The translations under genes and the position numbers were made by a program. DNA of 15,139 nucleotides from Dehalococcoidales bacterium (lineage in GTDB: Bacteria; Chloroflexota; Dehalococcoidia; Dehalococcoidales; JAUXAE01): assembly GCA_030620035.1 (NCBI GenBank), contig JAUXAE010000016.1:1-15139 (forward strand). The letters run 5' to 3'. Below are positions 6,726 through 13,236 of this stretch, piece after piece. Position 1 is the stretch's first letter, and every line of letters begins with the position of its first letter. The notes under the pieces were generated by a model that was not told the origin of the DNA, ran no database searches, and saw nothing but the letters and a program-made list of their open reading frames with translations.

Positions 6726-7292
6726 TTATTTATCCTGGCCGCCGGGTCTGGTCAGCGGGATGCCGGCGGCGCATAGGGGACAGTCCCCGGGGGCATAGGT
6801 TGGTGTAACCGAGCGGAGGCAGCAAAATAGGGGCACACCAAAATCCATTTTCTGCTCGGAGCGGTCAACCAGGACGCCGATGCCGATTACCTTACCGTCT
6901 TGCTTATTAACGGCCGCCATAACCTCTCTGATTGATTGGCCGGTGGTAAGGATGTCATCCGCAATTAGGACCCGCTCACCGGGGGCGATGCTGAAGCCCC
7001 GTCTGAAGGTTCTGGAGTCGTCTTCCTTTTCGGCAAAGATGCCGGGTACGCCTAGCTGTCGGGCCACCTCATAGGCCAGGATGATGCCGCCGGTAGTCGG
7101 CCCGGCTACCAGCTGGACTTTCTGTCGGGCAAAGTGGCCGGCAATCAGACTGCAGAGCTGCTGGGTGTAGTTTGGGTACTTGAGAACGCAGAACTTCTCC
7201 CAGTAGACAGGGGAGTGTCGGCCAGAGGTGAGCAGGAAATGCCCCCTAAGTATGGCCCCTGATTTCTCAAAGATTTCGGCTACATTATCTAT
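6726..7292 (-). CDS. pyrE: Orotate phosphoribosyltransferase, apparent ATA start
   Basis: Transfers phosphoribose from PRPP to orotate, giving OMP. Reading upstream from the conserved C-terminal half, the frame stays open to a TAA at 7310-7308. The N-terminal block is family-typical (GHFLLTSGRHSPVYWEKF, 17-34; VAGPTTGGIILAYEVARQLG, 62-81), then the PRPP loop VLIADDILTTGQS (108-120) and a C-terminal CPLC (171-174) seen in this subgroup. There is no ATG, GTG or TTG in frame before the GTG at 7067 (codon 76), which would delete half the fold. A good AAGGAG (7307-7302) lies 9 bases before ATA at 7292, so I start there: 188 residues, a normal length. A G-to-A change in ATG, or a sequencing error, would explain it. 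It follows lepB by 32 bases and is separate from the pyrR operon; no PyrR site is seen before it. Confidence 0.88.
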   Translation of the reverse strand: MDNVAEIFEKSGAILRGHFLLTSGRHSPVYWEKFCVLKYPNYTQQLCSLIAGHFARQKVQLVAGPTTGGIILAYEVARQLGVPGIFAEKEDDSRTFRRGFSIAPGERVLIADDILTTGQSIREVMAAVNKQDGKVIGIGVLVDRSEQKMDFGVPLFCCLRSVTPTYAPGDCPLCAAGIPLTRPGGQDK

Positions 7293-7324
7293 TGATAATA
7301 TCTCCTTTTAGCTGGCCAGCAGCC

Positions 7325-7903
7325 TTAGTCAGTTTCGCTAATAAAGACATATACCTGGCCTAGGGTATCACCTAGCTGCTGGGGAAATGAGTAGTTGGGC
7401 GCCAGCCCCCATACCTGTGGTGGCCAGATGGATATCCAGGCCTTGCCCACAATGTCACTCAAGGGCACCGTCCAGCCCTGGCGTGAATCAGTGCTGTTGT
7501 TGCGGTTGTCGCCGAGGACAAAGTATTCATTGTCCGGTATTAGCCGCGGGGCCAGGCTGCCACTGGCCGGCTCTTCAATATAGGGTTCGTCCAGTGGTGA
7601 GCCGTTAACATAGATGATACCATCTCTTATCTCTATAGTCTCACCGGGTAGGCCGATAACACGCTTGATGTAGTCTTTGTCCGGGTTGGCGATATGGGGC
7701 GGCGGAAATACGATGATTTCACCCCTTTGTGGCGGGTTAGAGTTGTAGGCGATTTTGTTAATCAGCAGTCGTTGCCTATCGTGTAGGTTGGGCTCCATGC
7801 TGGAGCCATCAACAACAGAATACTGGAGGGTTACATTAATCAGGGTGACGATGGCAAGCCCGGCCAGTACTATTACCAGAATTTCAATTATCAGCGATTT
7901 CAA
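7325..7903 (-). CDS. lepB: Signal peptidase I
   Basis: Membrane serine protease that removes signal peptides from exported proteins on the outer face of the membrane. 192 residues: one N-terminal transmembrane helix (about 4-26), box B GSSMEPNL with the catalytic Ser at 35, RGEIIVF (60-66), box D YIKRVIGLPGE with the general-base Lys at 80, and box E GDNRNNSTDSR in the C-terminal half. The Ser-Lys dyad is therefore intact. The start is TTG (7903); an in-frame TAA lies 24 bases upstream and no ATG occurs before the catalytic SSM, so TTG is the only sensible choice, with a poor ribosome-binding site. First gene of a minus-strand unit with pyrE and the predicted nuclease. The single membrane segment is the Gram-positive/monoderm style. 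Confidence 0.95.
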   Translation of the reverse strand: MKSLIIEILVIVLAGLAIVTLINVTLQYSVVDGSSMEPNLHDRQRLLINKIAYNSNPPQRGEIIVFPPPHIANPDKDYIKRVIGLPGETIEIRDGIIYVNGSPLDEPYIEEPASGSLAPRLIPDNEYFVLGDNRNNSTDSRQGWTVPLSDIVGKAWISIWPPQVWGLAPNYSFPQQLGDTLGQVYVFISETD

Positions 7904-7935
7904 GCTGGTATTACCCCTATCTTAATCTGACACCA

Positions 7936-7964
7936 ATTATACCCTATATGCCACTATCCTTCTA
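7936..7964 (-). promoter_or_regulatory. Probable promoter of lepB-pyrE-nuclease
   Basis: Perfect TATAAT on the minus strand (7941-7936), with a poor -35 (TAGAAG, 17-base spacer). Predicted start near 7929, about 25 bases before the lepB TTG. Only the -10 is convincing. Confidence 0.5.
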
Positions 7965-8092
7965 GTCTGGCGGCCAGCTTAGACCGGTTTCTTTATGGTG
8001 AAATGGAGTGCCGATACTAACCAGAGAGAGACTTGGGCGTTATATATAGTGACTTAAGTAAAATAGCCCACGATTGGCTAGAGGGAGGCAAA

Positions 8093-8842
8093 ATGAAAAG
8101 GAATCTGTTACTGGCGATTGGTCTGGCTCTGGTGGTCATAGCTGTTGGCGTAGCCGGCTGTAGTGGCTACATTGTGCCCGACGCTCAAAACGGGGGCAGC
8201 GGCATAATCTTTAGCCAGCAGGATATCGGTATCTGGGTGACCGGAGAGGGGTCGGTTACAGTAGTCCTTGATGTGGCCATCCTCAGCCTGGGTGTTGAGG
8301 CCCAGGCGACTACGATAGCTGAGGCACAGAGGCAGGCCGCTCTGGCTATGGATGCCATAATGACCGAGCTTGATGAGCATGGCATCGCCCAGAAGGATAT
8401 CAAGACCCAGCACTACAGCATCTACCAGGTAAGAAGGTGGGACAATGGCAAAGAAGTAATCATTGGTTACCGGGTGACCAATATGGTGACGGTCAAGATT
8501 AGGGATGTGGATGATACCGGGGTTATTATTGATGCCGTGGTTAGGGCTGGTGGTGACTATATCAGGATAAACAGCATCAGCTTTACCGTTGATGACCCGT
8601 CGGCCTACTATGAGGAAGCCAGGGAAAAGGCCATGGCTGATGCCGAGGCCAAAGCCGAGCAACTGGCTGAGCTGGGTGGGGTGGGGCTGGGTAAGCCGAC
8701 CTATATCAGTGAGGGTGGCGGCTATATTCCGGTAACCCGTGATTATGCCGACGCTGAGGCCGGCCCAGGTCCGACAACACCTATCAGCCCGGGTGAGATG
8801 GAGATTCGGCTGACCGTTCAGGTGGTCTATAGTATTAAGTAG
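8093..8842 (+). CDS. SIMPL-domain (DUF541) lipoprotein
   Basis: 249 residues. The start at ATG 8093 has AGGGAGG 4 bases upstream and gives a clean lipoprotein signal: MKRN, hydrophobic stretch 5-20, lipobox VAGC with Cys at 23. An upstream ATG at 8033 would add 20 non-signal residues without a ribosome-binding site. The mature part carries the SIMPL domain from about residue 45 to the end: IWVTGEGSVTVVLDVAILSL, then alternating helices and strands (AEAQRQAALAMDAIM, IGYRVTNMVTVKIRD, YYEEAREKAMADAEAKAEQL) and a final strand MEIRLTVQVVYSIK. Family members are envelope proteins (for example E. coli YggE, BP26) with a suggested role in oxidative stress; the true function is open. It is flanked by divergent lepB and by the rib promoter, so it is probably a single-gene unit. 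No clear promoter was found in the gap before it. Confidence 0.9.
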   Translation: MKRNLLLAIGLALVVIAVGVAGCSGYIVPDAQNGGSGIIFSQQDIGIWVTGEGSVTVVLDVAILSLGVEAQATTIAEAQRQAALAMDAIMTELDEHGIAQKDIKTQHYSIYQVRRWDNGKEVIIGYRVTNMVTVKIRDVDDTGVIIDAVVRAGGDYIRINSISFTVDDPSAYYEEAREKAMADAEAKAEQLAELGGVGLGKPTYISEGGGYIPVTRDYADAEAGPGPTTPISPGEMEIRLTVQVVYSIK

Positions 8843-8904
8843 TGGACCGACCTAAAACATAGCGTTACATCTTTTTGGGCAATATTGATTTGACACCGGC
8901 CAGT

Positions 8905-8934
8905 TTGCACTTTGCTGAAATGGGGTGCTAGAAT
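8905..8934 (+). promoter_or_regulatory. Promoter of the riboflavin operon, leaderless type
   Basis: TTGCAC (8905-8910), 18-base spacer, TAGAAT (8929-8934). The ribD ATG begins 9 bases after the -10, leaving about 2-3 untranslated bases. The TAG of the -10 is also an in-frame stop for ribD, so no upstream start is possible, and no Shine-Dalgarno precedes the ATG. A second TTGACA at 8890-8895 is too far away (33 bases) to pair with this -10. Confidence 0.65.
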
Positions 8935-8943
8935 GGCCCTGGT

Positions 8944-10041
8944 ATGGACTATATGGCTCAGGCACTCTCCCTGGCTAGCTTGGCCCTGGGGCAGGTGAGT
9001 CCCAACCCGGCGGTGGGGGCGGTGGTAGTGAGGGGTGATGTTATCGTGGGTCAGGGCTATACCCAGCCGCCCGGGGGCGACCATGCTGAGATAGTGGCCC
9101 TGAAGCAGGCTGGGGAGCGGGCCCGGGGTGGTGTCATCTATATTACTCTGGAGCCGTGCCCTCATTACGGCCGGACGCCGCCCTGTACTAAGGCGATAGC
9201 CCAGGCCGGCATCAGGGAGGTTCATTTAGCCGCCCTTGATGATAACCCCCTGGTCTCAGGAAGGGGCCAGGCCGAGCTGGAGGCGGCCGGCATTGTGGTT
9301 TATCTTGGTGAGCACGAACCCGAGGCCAAACAGCTCAATGAAGCCTACACCAAGTTTATCACTAGCCGCCGGCCCTTTGTTACCGCCAAGTATGCCATGA
9401 GTCTGGATGGTAAGCTGGCCACCCGAAGTGGTGATTCCAAGTGGATTAGCAGTCAAGAGGCACGGCACTTGGCCCATAATTTACGCTATACCTGTGGCGC
9501 TATTATGGCTGGGGTGAATACTATCCTTGTTGACGACCCTCACCTTACCGCCCGCAGTTGTGGCGGTCGCGGGGGCACGGCCAGAAGGCAGCCCTTGCGG
9601 GTAATTGTTGATGATGTCGGGCGAACGCCGCTGACGGCCCGTATATTCAATGAGCCGGGCAAGACGCTGATAGCCCTGGGCAGGTCGGTCAAAGCCAAGG
9701 AGAAGGCGGCCCTGGCCCGGGGGGGTGCCGAACTGGTGGAATTACCCTCGGCCGGTGGTCTGGTAGACCTAGAAGGGCTGTTAAAGTACCTGGCCAGCCG
9801 TGATGTTACCAGTGTTTTGGTGGAGGGTGGCGGCATTCTGCTGGGTTCATTATTTGACCTGGGTCTGGTCGATAAGGTGGTTTGTTTTATTGCCCCGATT
9901 ATCATCGGCGGCCAGGAAGCCAAGACACCGGTGGCCGGTAAAGGGGCAGCTCGGGTGGCCGATTCAATTAAACTGGAGAGGGTTAGCCTTACCCGGCTGG
10001 GTGACAATCTAATGGTAACCGGCTATGTTATCAAGGAGTAG
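8944..10041 (+). CDS. ribD: Bifunctional diaminohydroxyphosphoribosylaminopyrimidine deaminase / 5-amino-6-(5-phosphoribosylamino)uracil reductase
   Basis: Carries out steps two and three of riboflavin synthesis: deamination of the pyrimidine ring, then NADPH-dependent reduction of the ribose. 365 residues, the full bifunctional length. The deaminase domain (1-~143) starts VSPNPAVGAVVV (18-29) and has the zinc site HAE (47-49) with PCPHYGRTPPC (71-81; Cys 72 and 81). The reductase domain (~145-365) has RPFVTAKYAMSLDGKLA, AGVNTILVDDPHLTAR and LVEGGGILLGSLFDLGLVDKV. First gene of ribD-ribE-ribBA-ribH. The ATG at 8944 has no ribosome-binding site and lies 9 bases after a -10, so a leaderless mRNA is likely. 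No FMN riboswitch is seen in the ~100 bases upstream. Confidence 0.96.
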   Translation: MDYMAQALSLASLALGQVSPNPAVGAVVVRGDVIVGQGYTQPPGGDHAEIVALKQAGERARGGVIYITLEPCPHYGRTPPCTKAIAQAGIREVHLAALDDNPLVSGRGQAELEAAGIVVYLGEHEPEAKQLNEAYTKFITSRRPFVTAKYAMSLDGKLATRSGDSKWISSQEARHLAHNLRYTCGAIMAGVNTILVDDPHLTARSCGGRGGTARRQPLRVIVDDVGRTPLTARIFNEPGKTLIALGRSVKAKEKAALARGGAELVELPSAGGLVDLEGLLKYLASRDVTSVLVEGGGILLGSLFDLGLVDKVVCFIAPIIIGGQEAKTPVAGKGAARVADSIKLERVSLTRLGDNLMVTGYVIKE

Positions 10042-10043
10042 GT

Positions 10044-10673
10044 GTGTTTACCGGTATTATAGAAGAATTGGGCCGGGTTGCTTTAGTTAACCCCGATGGT
10101 CTGGTCATCTCGGCCAGACGGGTCCTTGAGGCAATGGAGCCCGGGGGTAGCATTAATGTTAACGGCGCCTGCCTGACGGTAACCAGCCTTGATGACGGCT
10201 CATTTTCGGTTGATGTCATGCCCGAGACACTGGAGCGGACTAACCTGGGGCGGCTGGCCGTCGGCGATGAGGTGAATCTGGAGCCGCCTTTGGCTCTGGG
10301 CGGGTGCTTGGGCGGCCATCTGGTACAGGGGCACGTTGACGCCACCGGCCGCATAATCTCAATTAGACGGCATAAAGGGGCAATGCTAGTAGAGTTTGAG
10401 GCACCGGCCCAGGTGATGCCCTATATCGTAGAAAAGGGCTTTATTGCCGTTGACGGCGTCAGTCTCACGGTAACGGCTGGGGGCGAAGGCTTATTTAGGG
10501 CTTCGGTGGTTGATTTTACCCGGAGGCATACCAACCTGGGCAGGCGGCGGCTGGGTGACCTGGTTAATCTTGAGGTCGATATTATCGCCAAGTATGTGGC
10601 AAAATTTACCCAGAAAGGTCACTCAGCTATAACGGTTGATTTTTTACAAGAGCACGGCTTTCTGGTAAGCTAA
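10044..10673 (+). CDS. ribE: Riboflavin synthase, alpha chain
   Basis: Dismutates two 6,7-dimethyl-8-ribityllumazine molecules into riboflavin and the pyrimidine that returns to RibH. 209 residues. It has two tandem lumazine-binding domains: the first begins FTGIIEELG (2-10) and contains VNGACLTVTSL and TNLGRLAVGDEVNLE; the second repeats the pattern with VDGVSLTVTAGG and TNLGRRRLGDLVNLEVD. GGHLVQGHVDATG marks the junction. The start is GTG at 10044, with AAGGAG 5 bases upstream, inside the end of ribD; only two bases separate it from the ribD stop, so the genes are tightly coupled. Confidence 0.96.
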   Translation: MFTGIIEELGRVALVNPDGLVISARRVLEAMEPGGSINVNGACLTVTSLDDGSFSVDVMPETLERTNLGRLAVGDEVNLEPPLALGGCLGGHLVQGHVDATGRIISIRRHKGAMLVEFEAPAQVMPYIVEKGFIAVDGVSLTVTAGGEGLFRASVVDFTRRHTNLGRRRLGDLVNLEVDIIAKYVAKFTQKGHSAITVDFLQEHGFLVS

Positions 10674-10707
10674 ATCTATCCTATATCCTGCTCAAGGAGC
10701 ACTAAGC

Positions 10708-11937
10708 ATGGGGCTGGCAACTATACCTGAGGTCATAGAGGATATCAAGGCAGGCCGCTTTGTTATCATCGTTGATGACGATGACAGGGAGAACGAGGGC
10801 GACCTGGCCATGGCCGCTGAGAAGGTTACCGGTGAGGCCATCAACTTTATGGCCAAGCATGCCCGGGGGCTTATCTGTCTGCCTGTTATCGGCCGGCGGC
10901 TGGATGAACTTGGGGTTCCCCTGATGGTCTCGGACAATACCTCAAAGCATACTACCGCCTTCACTGTATCTGTTGAGGCCAAGCACCGGGTAAGCACCGG
11001 CATCTCGGCGGCCGACCGGGCCGAGACAATAAAGGCGGTCGTTGACCCGGCGACTAAGCCTGAGGACTTGGCCCGCCCCGGGCATATGTTCCCCCTGCGG
11101 GCCCGGGAAGGTGGCGTTCTGGTGCGGGCCGGGCATACCGAGGCCATAGTTGACCTGGCCCGGCTGGCCGGTCTCTACCCGGCCGGGGTCATCTGTGAGA
11201 TTATGAACGAGGATGGTACCATGGCCCGGCTGCCCCAACTGGCCGTTATGGCCCAGAGGTCCGGCATTAAGATAGTCACTGTCGCCGACCTCATTGCCCA
11301 CCGCCGCCGCACCGAAAAGCTGGTCCACCGCATCGCTGAGGCCAGGCTGCCCACCAGGTACGGCGAGTTTCAGGCCATTGCCTACCGGAGTGATATTGAC
11401 CCTGATGAGCACCTGGCCCTGGTGATGGGTGATATCTCTGGTGGTAAGCCGGTGTTGGTCCGGGTGCACAGTGAGTGCCTTACCGGTGATGTCTTCGGCA
11501 GTCTCCGCTGTGATTGTGGTGAGCAGGTTTCACTGGCCATGAAGACGATAGCTGAAGAGGGGCGAGGTGTCTTCCTCTATATGAGGCAGGAGGGGCGGGG
11601 CATCGGCTTCCATAACAAGATTTCTGCCTATGCCCTTCAGGATGAAGGGCTGGATACGGTGGAGGCCAATCTTTCCCTGGGCTTTGATGCCGACCTCAGG
11701 GACTACGGTATCGGCGCCCAGATTCTGGCCGACCTGGGCCTACATAAGATACGCCTGCTGACCAATAACCCTAAGAAGGTGGTCGGCCTGGAGGGTTACG
11801 GCCTCAGGGTGGTAGCCACGGTGCCGGTCGTTGTCTCTCCCAACCCGCATAATCGCCGTTATCTGGAGACAAAACAGAAGAAACTGGGCCACATTTTAGA
11901 GACAGCTGATGGCGCCAGTGACCAAAATAAAAATTAG
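10708..11937 (+). CDS. ribBA: Bifunctional 3,4-dihydroxy-2-butanone-4-phosphate synthase / GTP cyclohydrolase II
   Basis: Supplies both precursors of riboflavin: the N-terminal half makes dihydroxybutanone phosphate from ribulose-5-phosphate, and the C-terminal half opens GTP. 409 residues, the normal fusion length. RibB part (1-~200): acidic metal loop DDDDRENEGDLA (23-34), HARGLICLP (51-59), STGISAADRA (96-105), HTEAIVDLARLAGLYPAGV (143-161). RibA part (~205-409): ECLTGDVFGSLRCDCGEQ (256-273) with zinc cysteines 257, 268 and 270, MRQEGRGIGFHNK (292-304) and LLTNNPKK (350-357). Both active sites look intact, so neither half seems degenerate. ATG at 10708 has AAGGAG about 8 bases upstream, 34 bases after ribE. 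Its stop overlaps the ribH ribosome-binding site. Confidence 0.97.
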   Translation: MGLATIPEVIEDIKAGRFVIIVDDDDRENEGDLAMAAEKVTGEAINFMAKHARGLICLPVIGRRLDELGVPLMVSDNTSKHTTAFTVSVEAKHRVSTGISAADRAETIKAVVDPATKPEDLARPGHMFPLRAREGGVLVRAGHTEAIVDLARLAGLYPAGVICEIMNEDGTMARLPQLAVMAQRSGIKIVTVADLIAHRRRTEKLVHRIAEARLPTRYGEFQAIAYRSDIDPDEHLALVMGDISGGKPVLVRVHSECLTGDVFGSLRCDCGEQVSLAMKTIAEEGRGVFLYMRQEGRGIGFHNKISAYALQDEGLDTVEANLSLGFDADLRDYGIGAQILADLGLHKIRLLTNNPKKVVGLEGYGLRVVATVPVVVSPNPHNRRYLETKQKKLGHILETADGASDQNKN

Positions 11938-11946
11938 GAGGCCAAA

Positions 11947-12414
11947 GTGACTAAGAACTATGAGGGTATGCTGCTGGGGCAGGGGCTTAAGTTCGGGCTG
12001 GTTATCTCGCGTTTTAACGAGTTTATCACCAAGAGGTTGCTTGATGGGGCTAAGGATGCCTTGCTGCGCCACGGGGTAGATGACAAGGATATAGATGTTG
12101 CCTGGGTACCCGGTGCCTTTGAGATGCCCGTGGTGGCCCTGAAGCTGGCCCAGACCAAGAGGTATGACGCTGTTATCTGCCTCGGTGCCGTGGTCCGCGG
12201 CGGCACACCCCACTTTGACTATGTGGCCACGGTGGTAACCAAGGGCATCGCTAAGGTGGCCCTGAAGACTGAGCTACCGGTGATTAACGGTGTCATTACG
12301 GCTGACACTCTGGAACAGGCCATTGAGCGGGCGGGTACCAAGATGGGCAACAGGGGCTTTGAGGCCGCGGTTCACGCCATTGAGATGGCCAACCTGGTCA
12401 AGAGCATTGGCTAG
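11947..12414 (+). CDS. ribH: 6,7-dimethyl-8-ribityllumazine synthase
   Basis: Joins dihydroxybutanone phosphate with the ribityl pyrimidine to give lumazine, the substrate of RibE; members form pentamers or 60-subunit shells. 155 residues, the usual length. Motifs are FGLVISRFNEFIT (16-28), VPGAFEMP (54-61), GAVVRGGTPHFDYV (80-93, catalytic His) and NGVITADTLEQAIERAGTK near 114-132, followed by NRGFEAAVHAIEM. The start is GTG at 11947, with a perfect AGGAGG (11936-11941) 5 bases upstream that overlaps the ribBA TAG. Last gene of the rib operon. I see no clear intrinsic terminator after it. Confidence 0.97.
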   Translation: MTKNYEGMLLGQGLKFGLVISRFNEFITKRLLDGAKDALLRHGVDDKDIDVAWVPGAFEMPVVALKLAQTKRYDAVICLGAVVRGGTPHFDYVATVVTKGIAKVALKTELPVINGVITADTLEQAIERAGTKMGNRGFEAAVHAIEMANLVKSIG

Positions 12415-12525
12415 TTATAGGTTAGTATCCCCTAGCAGTGATTATAAAGTTAATAGGGACTAGTTAGGACGAGCTGTTGGGCAGGTTTAACCGTTATTTT
12501 TGTCCCTTAGCTCGCCAGGGTCTTA
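12415..12525. other. Convergent intergenic region with crossed inverted repeats
   Basis: Lies between the 3' ends of ribH and the EF-Tu-like gene. AGGGAC (12455-12460) pairs with GTCCCT (12502-12507), while CGAGCT (12470-12475) pairs with AGCTCG (12509-12514). The pairings cross, so they could form a pseudoknot or two alternative hairpins. A TTATTTTT run sits at 12494-12501, but no simple GC stem precedes it, so I do not call a terminator. Confidence 0.3.
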
Positions 12526-12780
12526 CTATTCGGTAACCTTGTAGACCTTATCTCCCCTTCTTACCCGCTCCTCTAACTTGATGCCGATGGCGTCTCCCGC
12601 CTTGGCCGTAGTGACAGCTGCATTGTCAATCTCCATTGAGTCAACCGTAAGCTCCATATCAGTGGTGTGACCCTTGATATGGATGGTGTCACCCGCTCTT
12701 AGGGTACCGGTTAGCTCAATGCCGGCGACCACGGGATGGGCAAAAAAGTCGGATACATGTCCGATTTCTACCTCAGGCAT
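12526..12780 (-). CDS. Small EF-Tu domain-2-like protein (translation elongation factor-like)
   Basis: 84 residues that correspond to a single beta-barrel of the translation-factor domain 2 type: VEIGHVSDFFAHPVVAGIEL (4-23), LRAGDTIHIKGHTTDMELTV (27-46), VDSMEIDN, AKAGDAIGIKLEERVRRGD and a final strand KVYKVTE. There is no GTPase domain. Stand-alone domain-2 proteins of this size are annotated as translation elongation factor-like in archaea and some bacteria; their job is unknown. The complete barrel, good AAAGGAG 7-8 bases before ATG 12780 and own promoter argue for a real gene and not a fragment of tuf or infB. Convergent with ribH and divergent from the coiled-coil gene. Confidence 0.75.
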   Translation of the reverse strand: MPEVEIGHVSDFFAHPVVAGIELTGTLRAGDTIHIKGHTTDMELTVDSMEIDNAAVTTAKAGDAIGIKLEERVRRGDKVYKVTE

Positions 12781-12818
12781 TGGGTATCTCCTTTCCGTTG
12801 GGCAATATCTTTGTGATT

Positions 12819-12847
12819 AGTATACGCCTCTGTAGCGGCTAAATCAA
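12819..12847 (-). promoter_or_regulatory. Promoter of the EF-Tu domain-2-like gene
   Basis: Minus strand TTGATT (12847-12842), exact 17-base spacer, TATACT (12824-12819). Predicted start near 12812, giving a leader of about 30 bases with a clear ribosome-binding site. Confidence 0.75.
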
Positions 12848-12891
12848 TACCTAAAAGTTGGGAATTTAATAGGACTTAAGGTGTTTTGTCT

Positions 12892-12920
12892 TTGACATGG
12901 CCTTTAGTGTTACCTATAAT
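12892..12920 (+). promoter_or_regulatory. Full-consensus promoter of the small coiled-coil gene
   Basis: TTGACA (12892-12897), 17-base spacer, TATAAT (12915-12920): both hexamers perfect. Start predicted near 12927, about 26 bases before the TTG start. The strongest-looking promoter in the window, divergent from that of the EF-Tu-like gene. Confidence 0.85.
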
Positions 12921-12952
12921 TAGTCCGTTAAGTCTGCTTTTAGGAGATGACC

Positions 12953-13192
12953 TTGGCCGAGAAGAATAAGCCTCATCCAAAAGGGTCGGAGCTAGCGCCC
13001 AGCATTGATAAGATAGATAAGCGCCTGAATATGCTGGACCAGCGTCTGGATAACATTGACTCGGTGGTTTCGGCTTTGGTTGAGCGGGTAATGAATCAAC
13101 TTATTGCCATTGGCATAACCTGCCCTCACTGCGGTAGGAGTATGGAGTTTAACCTCATCGGCAATCGGAAACCGGGCGTTGCCCGGGAATAG
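12953..13192 (+). CDS. Small coiled-coil protein with one CPHC motif, function unknown
   Basis: I do not recognise a named family. 79 residues from TTG at 12953, chosen because AGGAG (12942-12946) lies 6 bases before it; the in-frame ATG at 12947 abuts that AGGAG with no spacing. The N terminus is charged and Lys-rich, followed by heptad-like IDKIDKRLNMLDQRLDNI (about 18-35) and a hydrophobic-rich helix VVSALVERVMNQLIAI, which suggests an oligomerising coiled coil. It ends with one CPHCGRSMEF zinc-ribbon half, so metal binding would need a dimer. It is driven by a full-consensus promoter, so it may be abundant. bioY follows 44 bases downstream and could be partly co-transcribed. Confidence 0.7.
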   Translation: MAEKNKPHPKGSELAPSIDKIDKRLNMLDQRLDNIDSVVSALVERVMNQLIAIGITCPHCGRSMEFNLIGNRKPGVARE

Positions 13193-13198
13193 GTTTTT
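13172..13198 (+). terminator. Possible weak terminator hairpin
   Basis: CCGGGC and GCCCGG (13172-13177 and 13181-13186) form a 6-bp all-GC stem with a 3-base loop at the end of the coiled-coil gene. A TTTTT run follows only after 7 bases (13194-13198), so it is at best a partial terminator that could set the coiled-coil to bioY ratio. Confidence 0.35.
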
Positions 13199-13236
13199 AA
13201 GGGTTTAGCCTTAATTAGCTGAATTCGGAGGTAGGT

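Noticed and set aside
6726..7067. GTG at 7067 as the start of pyrE
   Set aside because: It would remove 75 conserved residues of the phosphoribosyltransferase fold, and the good ribosome-binding site lies at 7302-7307.
7311..7320. 10-bp palindrome GCTGGCCAGC between lepB and pyrE
   Set aside because: No loop and no link to a promoter; GGCC-containing words are common in this GC-rich sequence.
8033..8092. Upstream ATG for the SIMPL lipoprotein
   Set aside because: No ribosome-binding site there; the ATG at 8093 has AGGGAGG and starts a normal lipoprotein signal peptide.
8108..8662. 184-codon minus-strand frame opposite the SIMPL lipoprotein
   Set aside because: Shadow of the sense gene, which has a lipobox, ribosome-binding site and recognisable domain; the antisense translation resembles nothing.
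8843..8943. FMN riboswitch before ribD
   Set aside because: I see none of the conserved RFN-element blocks, the gap is too short, and the promoter lies next to the ATG.
12947..12952. ATG at 12947 as start of the coiled-coil gene
   Set aside because: It directly abuts AGGAG with zero spacing; the TTG six bases later has normal spacing.
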